In this document: positions 36,188 through 44,950 of the stretch, one piece after another
Layout of the letters: each line of letters starts with the position of its first letter
How positions within the stretch are numbered: position 1 is the first letter of the stretch
Source of the DNA: Comamonas testosteroni
GTDB taxonomy: Bacteria; Pseudomonadota; Gammaproteobacteria; Burkholderiales; Burkholderiaceae_C
NCBI RefSeq assembly: GCF_000761245.1
Contig: NZ_AWOR01000089.1
Span: 1 to 64,000, forward strand
DNA length: 64,000 bases
Direction: 5' to 3'
Translations under genes and position numbers: made by a program
Notes under the pieces: model-generated
The model's input: the letters and a program-made list of their open reading frames with translations, nothing else
Database searches by the model: none
What the model was told of the DNA's origin: nothing

Positions 36188-37165
36188 TCAGCTCCTGGCG
36201 GAAGCCGCCGCAGCGGCGGTCTGCGTGCGGGCCACCCATTCACGCAGGGCGACGCTTTCCTCGTCCTCGCGGCTCTCTATGGCATCGGCCGCGATGCGAT
36301 TGAAGGCGTCGAGTGCTGATGGCAGGGTACGCCCCGCGCGCACATAGACGCCGAGTTCGGAGTACAGCGTGGTGGGGGTATCCAGCGGCACATGGACCAG
36401 CCTGCCTTCGCGCAGCTCGCGCTCCAGTCCCAGGCGGCTCTGGAAGAAAATGCCCACGCCGCGTTCGGCAAGACTCTTGGCCAGCTCGATGGACGAGGTT
36501 TCCAGCAACACCTGCAATGCACGCTTGTGGTGCGCCAGCAAGGGCTGCAGCAAGTCGTGCATGGAGAGTTCGGGCGTTGGCAGAATCAGCGGAAAGGCCG
36601 CGCATTGCGCAAAGTCCACGCGTTCCAGTTGGGCAATCGGATGCTTGGGCGGCACGATGGCACCCAGTGCAAAGCGGCCCATGGTGCATTGGCGCAGATT
36701 GTCGTGGCGCTTGACCGAAAAGCCTATGCCCACGTCCGCGTCGCCCTGAATCACGGCCTGTGCCGCGTGCTGGGAGCCGCAGGTGCGCACATGAATCTGA
36801 ATCGTGGGGTAGCGCCTGTGCATCTGCGTGAGCACGGCCGGCATCAGGTCGGCGTTCAGGCCCTCCACGGCGGCCACGCTGACGGAGCCCCGGCGCACGC
36901 CGCGCAGCAGCTCCAGCTCGGTGCTGAGGCGGTGCTCGTCCTGCAGCACCGTGATCACATGGCGCGAAAACACCTCGCCAGCGGCCGTGAGCCGCAGGCC
37001 CGAGCTCAGGCGCTCGAACAGCGGGCTGCCGATTTCATCCTCGAGCTGCAGCAGCTGGCGGTTGACTGCCGACGAGGCCACATGCAGATGGCGCGCGGCC
37101 TCGCGTATGGAGCCGCAGCGGCGAATCATGTCGAAATAGCGAATGGAGCGGGCGTGAATATGCAT
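36188..37165 (-). CDS. LysR-family transcriptional regulator
   Basis: DNA-binding regulator of 325 residues with an N-terminal winged helix-turn-helix (about 5-62; SIREAARHLHVASSAVNRQL) and a LysR effector-binding domain. It is read in the same direction as the catabolic genes and lies 192 bases upstream of the oxygenase gene, instead of the usual divergent arrangement. Control of the cluster is likely by position. The C-terminus ends in an Ala-rich tail (TAAAAASARS). The effector is unknown. Confidence 0.88.
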   Translation of the reverse strand: MHIHARSIRYFDMIRRCGSIREAARHLHVASSAVNRQLLQLEDEIGSPLFERLSSGLRLTAAGEVFSRHVITVLQDEHRLSTELELLRGVRRGSVSVAAVEGLNADLMPAVLTQMHRRYPTIQIHVRTCGSQHAAQAVIQGDADVGIGFSVKRHDNLRQCTMGRFALGAIVPPKHPIAQLERVDFAQCAAFPLILPTPELSMHDLLQPLLAHHKRALQVLLETSSIELAKSLAERGVGIFFQSRLGLERELREGRLVHVPLDTPTTLYSELGVYVRAGRTLPSALDAFNRIAADAIESREDEESVALREWVARTQTAAAAASARS

Positions 37166-37210
37166 GCTACCGGAGGCAGCATATGCCGTGCCAGTTCGCT
37201 GGATGGCCGC

Positions 37211-38308
37211 CTACTGCGGCGCGCCGGCGGCCTTGGCGTGCTGGGCGCGGGCCTTGAGCTCTGCATCGTCCTCGCGCCCGGTGGGCCAGCCTTGCATATG
37301 CTGCTGGGCAATATCGCTGAGTGCGGTGATCCAGGGCGCACTGTCGTTGAGGCAGTCTATGTACTCGAACTGCTGGCCGCCCGCATGCAAAAAGGCTTCA
37401 CGCGCTTCCTGCTTGATTTCCTCCAGCGTCTCCAGGCAGTCGCTGGTAAAGCCGGGGCAGACCACGTCGACGCGCCGGGTGCCAGCCTGGGCCATGGCGA
37501 TCAGCGAGGGCTCGGTATAGGGCTCCAGCCATTTGGCCTTGCCAAAGCGCGATTGGAAGGTCACCAGATACTGCTCGTTGCCGAGCTTGAGTCGCTCGGC
37601 CAGCAGGCGTGCCGTCTTGTGCGATTCGCAGTGATAGGGGTCGCCCAGATGCAGGGTGCGCTCTGGCACACCATGAAAGCTCATGACCAGCTTGTCCCCG
37701 CGACCATGGCCGCGCCAGTGGGCTTCTATGCGCTGTGCCAGCGCTTCGATATAGCCGGCATCGTCGTGGTAGCGGTTGACGAAACGCAGCTCGGGAATAT
37801 GGCGCTGGGTCCTGGCCCAGTCGTAGACGGCGTCGAACACGCTGGCCGTGGTTGTGCCCGAATACTGGGGGTACAGCGGCAGGATCAGGATGCGCGTCGC
37901 GCCGTCTTTCTTGAGTGCATCCAGCTGGGCCGCAATGGACGGCGTGCCGTAGCGCATGGCTGGCAGCACCAGCACATTGTGGCCCCGCTCGCCCAGCCAG
38001 CCGCGCAGCAAGGTGGCTTGGCGTGTGGTCCAGTGCAGCAGCGGGGATCCGTCCTTTTCATGCCAGACGGTGGCGTACTTGGCGGCCGACTTGGCCGGAC
38101 GGGTGCGCAGGATGATGCCGTGCAGAATCGGCCACCAGGCGAGCTTGGGAATCTCGACCACACGATCGTCACCGAGAAACTCCGCCAGATAAGGGCGCAC
38201 TGCCGCAGCCGTGGGTGCGGCCGGCGTGCCCAGATTGCACAGCAGAATGCCGGTGCGTGCGGATTGATCGTGACGGAAGCGGGGTTCGGGCGCAAAGCGT
38301 GATGGCAT
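37211..38308 (-). CDS. hemH: Ferrochelatase
   Basis: Inserts Fe(II) into protoporphyrin IX, the last step of heme synthesis. The 365-residue protein has the ferrochelatase blocks GILLCNLGTP, PLYPQYSGTTTAS, and the metal-site region MSFHGVPERTLHLGDPYHCES, then VVCPGFTSDCLETLEEI. Length fits the cytosolic bacterial enzyme with a C-terminal extension rich in Ala, Arg and Lys. It is divergent from the HAD hydrolase over a 73-base gap. Confidence 0.94.
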   Translation of the reverse strand: MPSRFAPEPRFRHDQSARTGILLCNLGTPAAPTAAAVRPYLAEFLGDDRVVEIPKLAWWPILHGIILRTRPAKSAAKYATVWHEKDGSPLLHWTTRQATLLRGWLGERGHNVLVLPAMRYGTPSIAAQLDALKKDGATRILILPLYPQYSGTTTASVFDAVYDWARTQRHIPELRFVNRYHDDAGYIEALAQRIEAHWRGHGRGDKLVMSFHGVPERTLHLGDPYHCESHKTARLLAERLKLGNEQYLVTFQSRFGKAKWLEPYTEPSLIAMAQAGTRRVDVVCPGFTSDCLETLEEIKQEAREAFLHAGGQQFEYIDCLNDSAPWITALSDIAQQHMQGWPTGREDDAELKARAQHAKAAGAPQ

Positions 38309-38381
38309 GGCGCAATTGTGTCAGCTAATCGGATAGGCGCAGCCGCTCTGCGGCATTAGCCGGGCCGCTATTCTCTGGGGC

Positions 38382-39131
38382 ATGCAATCCCAAGACACCA
38401 CAGCCCCTGCCATTGAAACCCTTCAGCGCCTGCGCCACAGCGGCCAGATTCGCGCCATCAGTCTGGATCTGGACGACACGCTCTGGCCCATCTGGCCCAC
38501 GATTGCCAAGGCAGAGGCCGTTTTGCTGCAGTGGCTCGCGCAGCATGCTCCCGGTACGGCCGAGCACCTGGGCGATACGGACAAGGTGCGCGCCCTGCGC
38601 CATGAAATCGTGGCATTGCGCCCGGATCTGAAAGCCGACCTCAGCGGCCTGCGCCGTGAGTCCATCCGGCTGGCGCTGAGCCGCGCCGGTGACGATCCTG
38701 CCCTGGCCGAACCGGCCTTTGACGAGTTCTTTGCCGCTCGCCAGCGGGTCGAGCTGTTTGACGATGCATTGCCGGCCTTGCAGTTTCTCTCGCAACGCTG
38801 GCCGGTGGTGGCCCTGTCCAATGGCAATGCGAATGTGCATGTGGTGGGCATCGGCGAGCACTTCCATGCCTCGTTGTCTGCCAGCGCAGCCGGCATGGCC
38901 AAGCCCGAGACGCGGTTTTTCCAGGCCGCAGCGGATGCGGCCGGCGTGGCCCCCGAGCATGTGCTGCACATCGGCGACGATGCGCAGCTCGATGCCCAGG
39001 GCGCCATGGATGCGGGTATGCACGCAGTCTGGCTCAACCGTGGGCAGGTAGCATGGCCTGGCGTGGGTCCTGAACCCCACGTCACAGTCGCCAGCCTTTG
39101 GCAGTTGTGTCAGGGGCTGGCAGATCGTTGA
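38382..39131 (+). CDS. HAD-family hydrolase
   Basis: Haloacid dehalogenase-fold phosphatase of 249 residues. Motif I SLDLDDTLWP (nucleophile Asp near 29), motif II VVALSNGN, motif III Lys in MAKPETRFF and motif IV HIGDDAQLDAQGA are present. The C1 cap is helical (about 40-125). Substrate not predictable; relatives act on phosphorylated metabolites or nucleotides. Divergent from hemH and followed by a DUF2189 protein. Confidence 0.88.
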   Translation: MQSQDTTAPAIETLQRLRHSGQIRAISLDLDDTLWPIWPTIAKAEAVLLQWLAQHAPGTAEHLGDTDKVRALRHEIVALRPDLKADLSGLRRESIRLALSRAGDDPALAEPAFDEFFAARQRVELFDDALPALQFLSQRWPVVALSNGNANVHVVGIGEHFHASLSASAAGMAKPETRFFQAAADAAGVAPEHVLHIGDDAQLDAQGAMDAGMHAVWLNRGQVAWPGVGPEPHVTVASLWQLCQGLADR

Positions 39132-39176
39132 CCGGGACGAGCGGGAGCAGTGCGGGTCAGCGAACAAGGACCGCCT

Positions 39177-40025
39177 ATGCCTACCTGCCTGTCTGCCTGC
39201 CTTCTCACGCCGCCTCCGCTGGCACCTGTGCGAACCATTGCCTGGAGCCGGCCTCTGGTGTGGCTTTCCAGAGCCTTGCAGGACATCTCTAACGCTCCGT
39301 TAATCAGTCTGGCGCATGGTCTGGCCTTGATCCTGATCGGTGCAGCCATCCTGACCCTGGGGCACAATCGCTTCTGGTTGATGGCAGGCGCCCTGTCGGG
39401 CTTTCTGGTGGTGGGGCCGCTGGTGGCCACCAGCCTCTACGCCATCAGCCGGGCCATCGAGCGCGGTGAGGTGGCAGACTGGGGTCTGATCCGCCGCACC
39501 TGGACGCAGTGGCAGAGTTGCCATGCCACGGGCCGGGGAGGGTACTGGTGCATGGTTCGGTTCGGCGCCTTGCTGGCGCTGGCGGCCACTGGCTGGGTGC
39601 TGATTTCCGCGTCGCTGATCACTGTGATGTCGCCCGTGCGGGTGCAGACCCTGCAGGATTTCATTGCGCATGTGGTGCTGGCCAAGGACGGTCAACTGTT
39701 TGTGCAATGGATGGCTTTGGGCAGCTTTCTGGCTGCTCCGATTTTTGCGTCCAGCGTGGTGGCCATGCCGCTGATGCTGGACAGGCGAGTGACCGTGCGC
39801 CAGGCCGTGCTGACCAGTTGGTCCGTGGTGCTGGCCAACCCGGGCCCTATGGCCTTGTGGGCGGCGCTGATTGTGATGTTGACTTTGCTGGGCCTTGGCA
39901 GCTATTTGCTGGGGCTGGTGGTTGTGATGCCCCTGCTGGGCCATGCCAGCTGGCACGCCTATCGTGACCTGGTGGATGCTTCTGCATTCTCCGCCAGGGA
40001 TGAAGCGATAGCGCCTGCCGTCTGA
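39177..40025 (+). CDS. DUF2189-type integral membrane protein
   Basis: Polytopic membrane protein of 282 residues with six clear hydrophobic segments. The pattern fits the DUF2189 family, whose function is not known to me. I chose ATG 39177, which has AAGGA upstream; GTG 39150 is an alternative. It lies 45 bases after the HAD gene and 47 bases before a DUF2788-type gene, so these three may be co-transcribed. Confidence 0.78.
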   Translation: MPTCLSACLLTPPPLAPVRTIAWSRPLVWLSRALQDISNAPLISLAHGLALILIGAAILTLGHNRFWLMAGALSGFLVVGPLVATSLYAISRAIERGEVADWGLIRRTWTQWQSCHATGRGGYWCMVRFGALLALAATGWVLISASLITVMSPVRVQTLQDFIAHVVLAKDGQLFVQWMALGSFLAAPIFASSVVAMPLMLDRRVTVRQAVLTSWSVVLANPGPMALWAALIVMLTLLGLGSYLLGLVVVMPLLGHASWHAYRDLVDASAFSARDEAIAPAV

Positions 40026-40072
40026 GCGCTGCACGGCCAGGGCCTGGCAAGGGCTGTAAGGACCTGGTTGTC

Positions 40073-40288
40073 GTGATATTCGGTTATACGGAAGAGCAGA
40101 TTGCCCACTTTTTCCTGACCTGGGGCGTGGGCGCCTTTATCTTGTTCATGGTGTTCATCATCCTGCAGCTGGCGCGTCAGTCCAAGGCAGGCAAGTTCGG
40201 CACCTTTGTGATTTGCCTGGGTCTGGGCGTGGGCTTTGTGGGCTATATCGCCAAAATCATCATCCAGTGGTGGATCGAGAGTCATTGA
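40073..40288 (+). CDS. DUF2788-type small membrane protein
   Basis: A 71-residue protein with two membrane helices (about 12-33 and 42-64) and the opening IFGYTEEQIAHFFLTWGVG, which I recognise as the DUF2788 family of unknown function. It uses a GTG start with AAGGA about 11 bases upstream. Positioned after the DUF2189-type gene on the same strand. Confidence 0.78.
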   Translation: MIFGYTEEQIAHFFLTWGVGAFILFMVFIILQLARQSKAGKFGTFVICLGLGVGFVGYIAKIIIQWWIESH

Positions 40289-40367
40289 GCTGCGCCACGA
40301 GCTGTGCCATAAGGTGCTGACCGGCTCAGTACATCGAGCAAGCCAGCCCCGCAATGAGGATCTCCCA

Positions 40368-40387
40368 CCCCTTCCGAAAAGAAGGGG
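40368..40387. repeat. C-run/G-run hairpin element
   Basis: CCCCTTC and GAAGGGG form a 7-bp stem with a 6-base loop, between convergent genes. It resembles the hairpins at 17558 and 26190. No T-run follows on either side, so it is a repeat-type hairpin rather than a classical terminator. Confidence 0.5.
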
Positions 40388-40408
40388 GAAGGCGAGGTGC
40401 CTGGGGGT

Positions 40409-41431
40409 TCAACCCGGTTTCACCTGTGCGCGTTTGAGCACTTTTTGCCAGCGGTTCTGCTCAATGCTGATGAACTGGGCAAACTGCTCTGGCGTGCTGC
40501 CAATGGGTTCGGCGGCGTCGCCCTGCAGGCGCTTGAGCGCATCGGGTGCCTTGACGGCCTTGGCGCATTCTGCGGCCAGCTTTTCCACATGGGCGCGAGG
40601 CAGGCTCGAAGGGGCCAGCATGCCGTACCACTGAGTCATCTCGAAGCCGGGAAAGCCCTGCTCGGTCACCGTGGGCACATCGGGCAGCTGTGGCAGGCGC
40701 TTGGTCGAGCCGGTGGCGATGCAGCGCACCTTGCCGGCCTTGATGAAGGGCAGCAGCGCGGCGGCGCCGACCGAGGCCGCATCAAGACGGCCCGAGAGCA
40801 GGTCGGTCATCATGGGGCCGGTGCCACGATAAGGCACATGGAGCATGAAGATGTCGGCCGTCATCTTTAGATATTCGAATGCCAGATGACCCGCACTGCC
40901 ATTGCCGGCCGAGCCATAGCTGAGCTTGCCGGGGTTCTTCTTGGCATAGGCCACCAGATCGGCAATGTTCTTGACGGGCAGGTCGGGGTGCACCACATAG
41001 AGGCTGGGCACCTTGGCCAGCAGGCTCACGGGCACAAAGTCCTTTTTCGGGTCCCAGGGAAGCTTGTCGAAAATATAGGGGTTGACGGCCAGGGTGCCGA
41101 TATGGCCGAGGATGACCGTGCTCTGATCATCGGCGCGAGCCACTTCCTGCATGGCGATATTGCCTGCGGCACCGGGTTTGTTGTCCACGAAAACGTTCTG
41201 ACCAATGGTCTTGGACAGCTCGGCGGCGGTGGAGCGGGCCACGATTTCGGAGCTGCCGCCGGGTGCAAACGGCACGACAAAGCGGATCGGGCGGCTGGGC
41301 CAGCCGTCGTCGGCTGCACGGGCCATGCCGGGCAGCAGGCTGCTGCAGGCCAGGGCTCCGGCACCAGTCAGCAGGTGGCGGCGCGAGATGCTCAGAATCT
41401 CGCGAGTGGAATGGTCGAACGTGGATGCCAT
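40409..41431 (-). CDS. Orphan Bug/TctC-family solute-binding protein with twin-arginine signal
   Basis: Periplasmic receptor of the tripartite tricarboxylate transporter family, 340 residues. The N-terminus carries SRRHLLTGAGALACSS, a probable Tat signal, with cleavage near ARA-AD (about residue 40). The mature start PIRFVVPFAPGGSSEIVAR is the Bug signature. GGAGA precedes ATG 41431. No tctA or tctB accompanies it, as is common for Bug proteins in this order of bacteria; it may share the TctAB at 6.8-8.9 kb or act as a sensor. Ligand unknown. Confidence 0.88.
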   Translation of the reverse strand: MASTFDHSTREILSISRRHLLTGAGALACSSLLPGMARAADDGWPSRPIRFVVPFAPGGSSEIVARSTAAELSKTIGQNVFVDNKPGAAGNIAMQEVARADDQSTVILGHIGTLAVNPYIFDKLPWDPKKDFVPVSLLAKVPSLYVVHPDLPVKNIADLVAYAKKNPGKLSYGSAGNGSAGHLAFEYLKMTADIFMLHVPYRGTGPMMTDLLSGRLDAASVGAAALLPFIKAGKVRCIATGSTKRLPQLPDVPTVTEQGFPGFEMTQWYGMLAPSSLPRAHVEKLAAECAKAVKAPDALKRLQGDAAEPIGSTPEQFAQFISIEQNRWQKVLKRAQVKPG

Positions 41432-41581
41432 GTTGTCTCCGTTGCTTTTTGGCTTTTGGCGGCTGAGAGATTGCCTCTTCGGCCATGGTTGCAACTGTGG
41501 CTGTCAAATCGCTGTCAAACCGCCTGCGGCAGTGCGATCCGGGCATCAGGATTGTGCTGATAGGGTTTGCGCTAGAGCTGC

Positions 41582-42928
41582 TCAGTCCTGGTCCTTGCGG
41601 GCCAGTTCCTCGGCTGCCGCGAGTGCGCAGCGAACCGCGCCTTCAAGCGTCGCAGGGTAGGGGCCGCTCACATAGTCGCCGCAAGCCCAGAGGCCATGAC
41701 CCAGCTCCAAGCCAGGGCGCTTCACGCCGGGTCGGCAGGCAAATGTGGCACGCTTTTCAACCACGGTCAGTACAGCTTGAATGTCTTGCCAGCCCAGTTG
41801 CTGACGGGCTTGCTCCAGCACCTGCTGTTCCAGGGCTTGGCGGTCCGTGCGGCAGTCGCTGACGACAAAAGCCATCAGACCTTGCTGGGTGCCATCGGAG
41901 GGCTGCAGATGCCCGCGGTCAAATACAAACTGGGCTGGAGCCTGCTCGCCGGGTTGCAGTGCCAGCCAGGGCAGTCCGGCGGCAAGGCGATGGCTGCTGC
42001 GTGCATAGACCGTGGCAATGGCCGTGTGCTCCAGCGCCTGCGCGCTTTGTGCCCAGTGCTGGTAATGCACGCCGTCGCGGGCGGGAAGTCGCAGGTCTTC
42101 GGCAGCCAGCAGGGCCAGGCGAGCGGCTTCCTGAGGTGGGCAGGCCAGCAGTACGGCATCAAAGCGCGATTGCTCCAGCTCTGCGGCAATGGCTGGGTTT
42201 GTGCAGCGCAGCAGCCATTGCTGGCCCTGGGGGCTCAGCTCCTGAATGCGGCTGGCCGTATGCACCGCATGGCCTCGGTCTTGCAGCCATTGCGCAGCCG
42301 GGACGGGAAACAGATCGCCCAGGCCGCAGCGCGGCACCAGAAAGTGCGAGCCGCCCGTGCCGGCGAACAGAGCGTCATGCAGCACGCGCAAGAAGATGCT
42401 GCCACTTGCCTGCACGGCCGGCAGGTTGAGCGCCGATACACACAGCGGCTCGATGAATTCATCGAGCAGGCGCTTTGGCAGACCGCTGCAGATATCGGCA
42501 ACAGTTGCAGCATCTGCGCAGCGAAAGCCCTGAACGCGCCAGCGCAGGGCACGGCCCAGCAGGGCGGCACGTTCGCGCAGTGACCAGCCGCTGGCGCTGG
42601 CAATGCCGACGAGTGCGTCCAGCGGCGCCGGCAGGTTGGGGAAGGACAGGCCGCCGCCATCGGCGTAGCGCATGGCCAGTGGCCTGCGCAGCAAGGCTTG
42701 CTCCGGCGTCACGTCCACGACGCGCATGAGCCGCAGGCATTCGGCATAGGCGCCAATCAGAATATGCTGGCCGTTGTCGGCGATGGTGCAGCGTGGCAGT
42801 TCCAGATTGCGGGCCCTACCACCGAGCTGGCGGCCGGCTTCAAAAACCGTGGGCTGATGGCCGCTTAGCGAGAGCTGTACTGCGGCAGCCATGCCGGCCC
42901 AGCCGCCACCGATGATGGCAACTTGCAT
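41582..42928 (-). CDS. hpnE: Hydroxysqualene dehydroxylase HpnE
   Basis: FAD enzyme that reduces hydroxysqualene to squalene, third step of the HpnCDE route. The 448 residues begin MQVAIIGGGWAGMAAAVQL, a Rossmann FAD site, followed by the amine-oxidase/desaturase-like core and the C-terminal FAD block LWACGDYVSGPYPATLEGAV. The frame is open upstream over hpnD, but ATG 42928 gives the conserved start, 7 bases after the hpnD stop. Order hpnC-hpnD-hpnE is standard. Confidence 0.92.
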   Translation of the reverse strand: MQVAIIGGGWAGMAAAVQLSLSGHQPTVFEAGRQLGGRARNLELPRCTIADNGQHILIGAYAECLRLMRVVDVTPEQALLRRPLAMRYADGGGLSFPNLPAPLDALVGIASASGWSLRERAALLGRALRWRVQGFRCADAATVADICSGLPKRLLDEFIEPLCVSALNLPAVQASGSIFLRVLHDALFAGTGGSHFLVPRCGLGDLFPVPAAQWLQDRGHAVHTASRIQELSPQGQQWLLRCTNPAIAAELEQSRFDAVLLACPPQEAARLALLAAEDLRLPARDGVHYQHWAQSAQALEHTAIATVYARSSHRLAAGLPWLALQPGEQAPAQFVFDRGHLQPSDGTQQGLMAFVVSDCRTDRQALEQQVLEQARQQLGWQDIQAVLTVVEKRATFACRPGVKRPGLELGHGLWACGDYVSGPYPATLEGAVRCALAAAEELARKDQD

Positions 42929-42935
42929 GGCGCTC

Positions 42936-43775
42936 TTACATGCGGCCCAGTGCCTGCATCTTCCAGACCAGCCAGAATTTGCGCAGCGGCGTGAGGCTGA
43001 TGCGCTGGTGCAGCACCTGGAAGTTCTCGGACTCGATTTCACGCAGCAGGGTGCGGTAGATGCTCGCCATCATCAGGCCGGGCTTTTGTGCGTGCCGGTC
43101 GGCATCGGGCAGCAGGCCCAGTGCCTTGTCATACAGGCTGTGGGCGCGCTCGGCCTGAAAGCGCATCAGGGCCGTGAAACGGTCCGAGTACTCGCGCTTG
43201 TTGATCTCGTGGGCCTTGACGTCGAACTGCTGCAGCTCGCTGATGGGCAGGTAGATGCGGCCGCGCATGGCGTCTTCGCCCACGTCGCGGATGATATTGG
43301 TCAGCTGCAGGGCCTGACCCAGCGTGTGGGCGTATTCGGTGGTGCGCTCGTCGGTCTGGCCGAAGATGCGGGCGGCGACTTCGCCGACAACGCCGGCGAC
43401 CAGGTGGCAGTAGCGCTGCAGACCGGCAAAGTCCAGATAGCGGGTCTGATCCAGATCCATCTGGCAGCCTTCGATGACGGCCTGCAGATGACGCTCTTCG
43501 ATGCCATAGGTCTTGGCGTGGGGCATTAGTGCCTGCATCACGGGATGAGCAGACTGGCTGGTGAATGCCCTGTGTATCTCGGTCTTCCACCAGGCCAGCT
43601 TGGTGGCTGCCACGCCGGGATCTGTGACTTCGTCGACCACGTCATCCACTTCGCGGCAGAAAGCATAGAAAGCCGTGATGGCGGCGCGGCGCTCCTTGGG
43701 CAAGAAGAGAAAGGCGTAATAGAAGCTGCTGCCCGAAGAGGCGGCTTTATCTTGGACGTACTGATCCGGATTCAT
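42936..43775 (-). CDS. hpnD: Presqualene diphosphate synthase HpnD
   Basis: Joins two farnesyl diphosphates to presqualene diphosphate. The 279-residue trans-isoprenyl synthase shows the first acidic motif DDVVDE (about 43-48) and the second in TNIIRDVGEDAMRGRIYLP. Adjacent hpnC and hpnE fix the assignment against phytoene synthase, which it resembles. Membrane-associated, cytoplasmic side. Confidence 0.93.
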   Translation of the reverse strand: MNPDQYVQDKAASSGSSFYYAFLFLPKERRAAITAFYAFCREVDDVVDEVTDPGVAATKLAWWKTEIHRAFTSQSAHPVMQALMPHAKTYGIEERHLQAVIEGCQMDLDQTRYLDFAGLQRYCHLVAGVVGEVAARIFGQTDERTTEYAHTLGQALQLTNIIRDVGEDAMRGRIYLPISELQQFDVKAHEINKREYSDRFTALMRFQAERAHSLYDKALGLLPDADRHAQKPGLMMASIYRTLLREIESENFQVLHQRISLTPLRKFWLVWKMQALGRM

Positions 43776-43907
43776 AGGGGGAGCATTGTCCCATGACGCG
43801 GGTTGTTGGCTGACACAACAGTGAAATGCGCGGCATGTGTCTGGTCGGACTTCAAATTCAATAGCGCCTTGCGCAGGCCTATAAGGGGTTTGGGGCTATC
43901 TTTACGA

Positions 43908-44789
43908 TCACATGCGCACGGCTTGCCAGAGCATGGCGACCATATCGCGCTTGCCCAGCTTGATGCGCTGATAGAGGTTGCGCCCCTGCATGGCGTCCAG
44001 TCTGTCCAGCATGCGCAGGCCGCCTTGCACGACCAGACGCAGCTCCCAGCCTGTGCGGCCTGGCAACTGATGCACCAGAGGCGCGCCATGGTTCATGAGG
44101 CTGCGGGCCTGGCGGTTGAGCTCGCCGAGCAGGGCCTGCAGCTCGGGCGTCAATGCCGCTGCGTCCGGCCGGATGGCGCTTCGCGCAATGCCGTGGCGGG
44201 CCAGGTCGGCATCGGGCAGGTAGTGGCGCTGGCGTGGCAAGTCCTGGCTCAGGTCCTGCCAGAAGTTGATCAGCTGCAGCGCGGTGCAGATGGCGTCGCT
44301 TTGAATCAGTGCCTTGGCGTTGACCACGCCATACAGATGCAGCAGCAGGCGGCCGACCGGGTTGGCCGAGCGGCGGCAGTAATCCAGCAGCTGGGCCATG
44401 TCGGTGTAGCGGCTCTGGGCGGCCGTCATGCACACATCCTGCTCGAAGGCACTGAGCAGGTCGGTCAGCAATGACTTGGGCAGGCGATGGGCCTGGACCT
44501 GAACTGCCAGCGGGCCAAAGATATGCGGCCAGGCGGTACGCATCAGCATGGCGGCCTCGCCGGCGCTGCCTAGCTGCTGCAGATCGGCGGCGTATTGCTG
44601 CAACTGTTCCAGGCGCTGCCCGGCGCTGTGCTGGCCCTCGTCGGCCAGGTCGTCGGCGGTGCGCGCAAAGTGGTAGATGGCGGCGATGGGCGCACGCAGC
44701 CGTGGCGGGCACAGCCAGGAGGCGACAGGGAAATTTTCGTAGTGGCTGATGCTGGCCGGCGCGTTAGCGGCGGAGCTCGCTGGGGGCAT
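43908..44789 (-). CDS. hpnC: Hydroxysqualene synthase HpnC
   Basis: Converts presqualene diphosphate to hydroxysqualene. The 293-residue protein of the squalene/phytoene synthase fold has the acidic motif RTADDLADE (about 51-59) and the second in INFWQDLSQDLPRQRHYLP. ATG 44789 was chosen by family length; the frame is open to 44879. First gene of hpnCDE, separated from hpnD by 132 bases. No squalene-hopene cyclase gene is in the window, so the final product (hopanoid or free squalene) cannot be told. Confidence 0.92.
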   Translation of the reverse strand: MPPASSAANAPASISHYENFPVASWLCPPRLRAPIAAIYHFARTADDLADEGQHSAGQRLEQLQQYAADLQQLGSAGEAAMLMRTAWPHIFGPLAVQVQAHRLPKSLLTDLLSAFEQDVCMTAAQSRYTDMAQLLDYCRRSANPVGRLLLHLYGVVNAKALIQSDAICTALQLINFWQDLSQDLPRQRHYLPDADLARHGIARSAIRPDAAALTPELQALLGELNRQARSLMNHGAPLVHQLPGRTGWELRLVVQGGLRMLDRLDAMQGRNLYQRIKLGKRDMVAMLWQAVRM

Positions 44790-44950
44790 ATGGTTCACGC
44801 CCGTATTGTGGACCGGGTGGGCTTGCCGGCTTGCGGCAGCCCATAAAAAGACGGCGCAAAAGCGCACGTGCGTGCACAATCAGCGCTGACTTTGGTGCAG
44901 CGGCCTGCTCGGCGGCTGCGCTTTTCCTATTTTTACAAGCCCAGAACACC

